NCBI GenBank assembly: GCA_046735055.1
Contig: JBKPSO010000040.1
Span: 1-6,885 of the forward strand
From: DATBLE01 sp046735055
GTDB lineage: Bacteria; Actinomycetota; Thermoleophilia; Gaiellales; Gaiellaceae
DNA: 6,885 nucleotides
Direction: 5' to 3'
Both the position numbers and the translations under genes were made by a program. The notes beneath the pieces were generated by a model. That model ran no database searches. It was not told the DNA's origin and saw nothing but the letters and a program-made list of their open reading frames with translations. Position 1 is the first letter of the stretch, and every line of letters begins with the position of its first letter. Below are positions 6,391-6,885 of this stretch, piece by piece.

Positions 6391-6411
6391 GGCGCCGGCT
6401 TTGCCGGCGCC
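6391..6411. repeat. Perfect GC-only hairpin in the rsmD-coaD gap
   Basis: Arms GGCGCCGGC (6391-6399) and GCCGGCGCC (6403-6411) are perfect reverse complements around a TTT loop. The stem is all G and C and would be very stable in RNA. No T-run follows, so it is not a canonical intrinsic terminator. Its 3' edge directly touches the coaD ribosome binding site, and its 5' arm includes part of a second purine-rich GGAGG. It could modulate coaD translation, protect an mRNA end, or be a dispersed palindromic repeat. Confidence 0.75.
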
Positions 6412-6415
6412 GGAG
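6412..6415 (+). promoter_or_regulatory. Ribosome binding site of coaD
   Basis: GGAG lies 8 nt before the TTG at 6424 and begins at the base after the hairpin stem. It fixes the start of coaD. The ATG at 6419 is in another frame. Confidence 0.6.
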
Positions 6416-6423
6416 CGTATGTA

Positions 6424-6885
<462 letters not shown>

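Overview
The window is a GC-rich (about 70% by eye), densely coded stretch of a bacterial chromosome. The order FakA-like/DAK protein, DegV, recG, rsmD, coaD is the conserved housekeeping neighbourhood known from Actinobacteria. The protein style and the mix of ATG, GTG and TTG starts suggest a high-GC actinobacterium, perhaps a deep-branching class such as Thermoleophilia. The lineage is inference; no rRNA is present to settle it.

Left block (1-2249, + strand): the C-terminal part of a FakA/YloV-type fatty-acid kinase, a stand-alone CheY-like receiver protein, and a DegV/FakB-type fatty-acid-binding protein. The three are tightly packed: a 9-nt gap, then a 1-nt stop/start overlap. FakA and FakB cooperate to make acyl-phosphate from free fatty acids. 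The receiver between them is the unexpected member.

Middle block (2271-4418): a full-length RecG branch-migration helicase. A short non-conserved insert lies between helicase motifs II (DEQH) and III (TAT), and its DNA consists largely of two adjacent hairpin-forming inverted repeats.

Right block (4468-6885): a MacroD-type ADP-ribose hydrolase gene (+) converges on a metallo-beta-lactamase-fold di-iron (ODP-like) gene (-), with one base between their stop codons. A 113-bp divergent promoter region follows, then rsmD (16S rRNA guanine-N2 methyltransferase) and coaD (phosphopantetheine adenylyltransferase, cut by the window end). The rsmD-coaD gap carries a perfect GC-rich hairpin that abuts the coaD ribosome binding site, and coaD uses a TTG start.

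recG and rsmD lack a Shine-Dalgarno sequence but each has a TANNNT hexamer exactly 6 nt before the start codon, the pattern expected for leaderless transcripts. No tRNA, rRNA, CRISPR array, insertion sequence or phage gene was seen. All gaps between genes are shorter than 120 bp. I found no clear new system. The most distinctive points are the receiver inside the fatty-acid kinase cluster, the hairpins inside recG, and the single-domain ODP-like protein.
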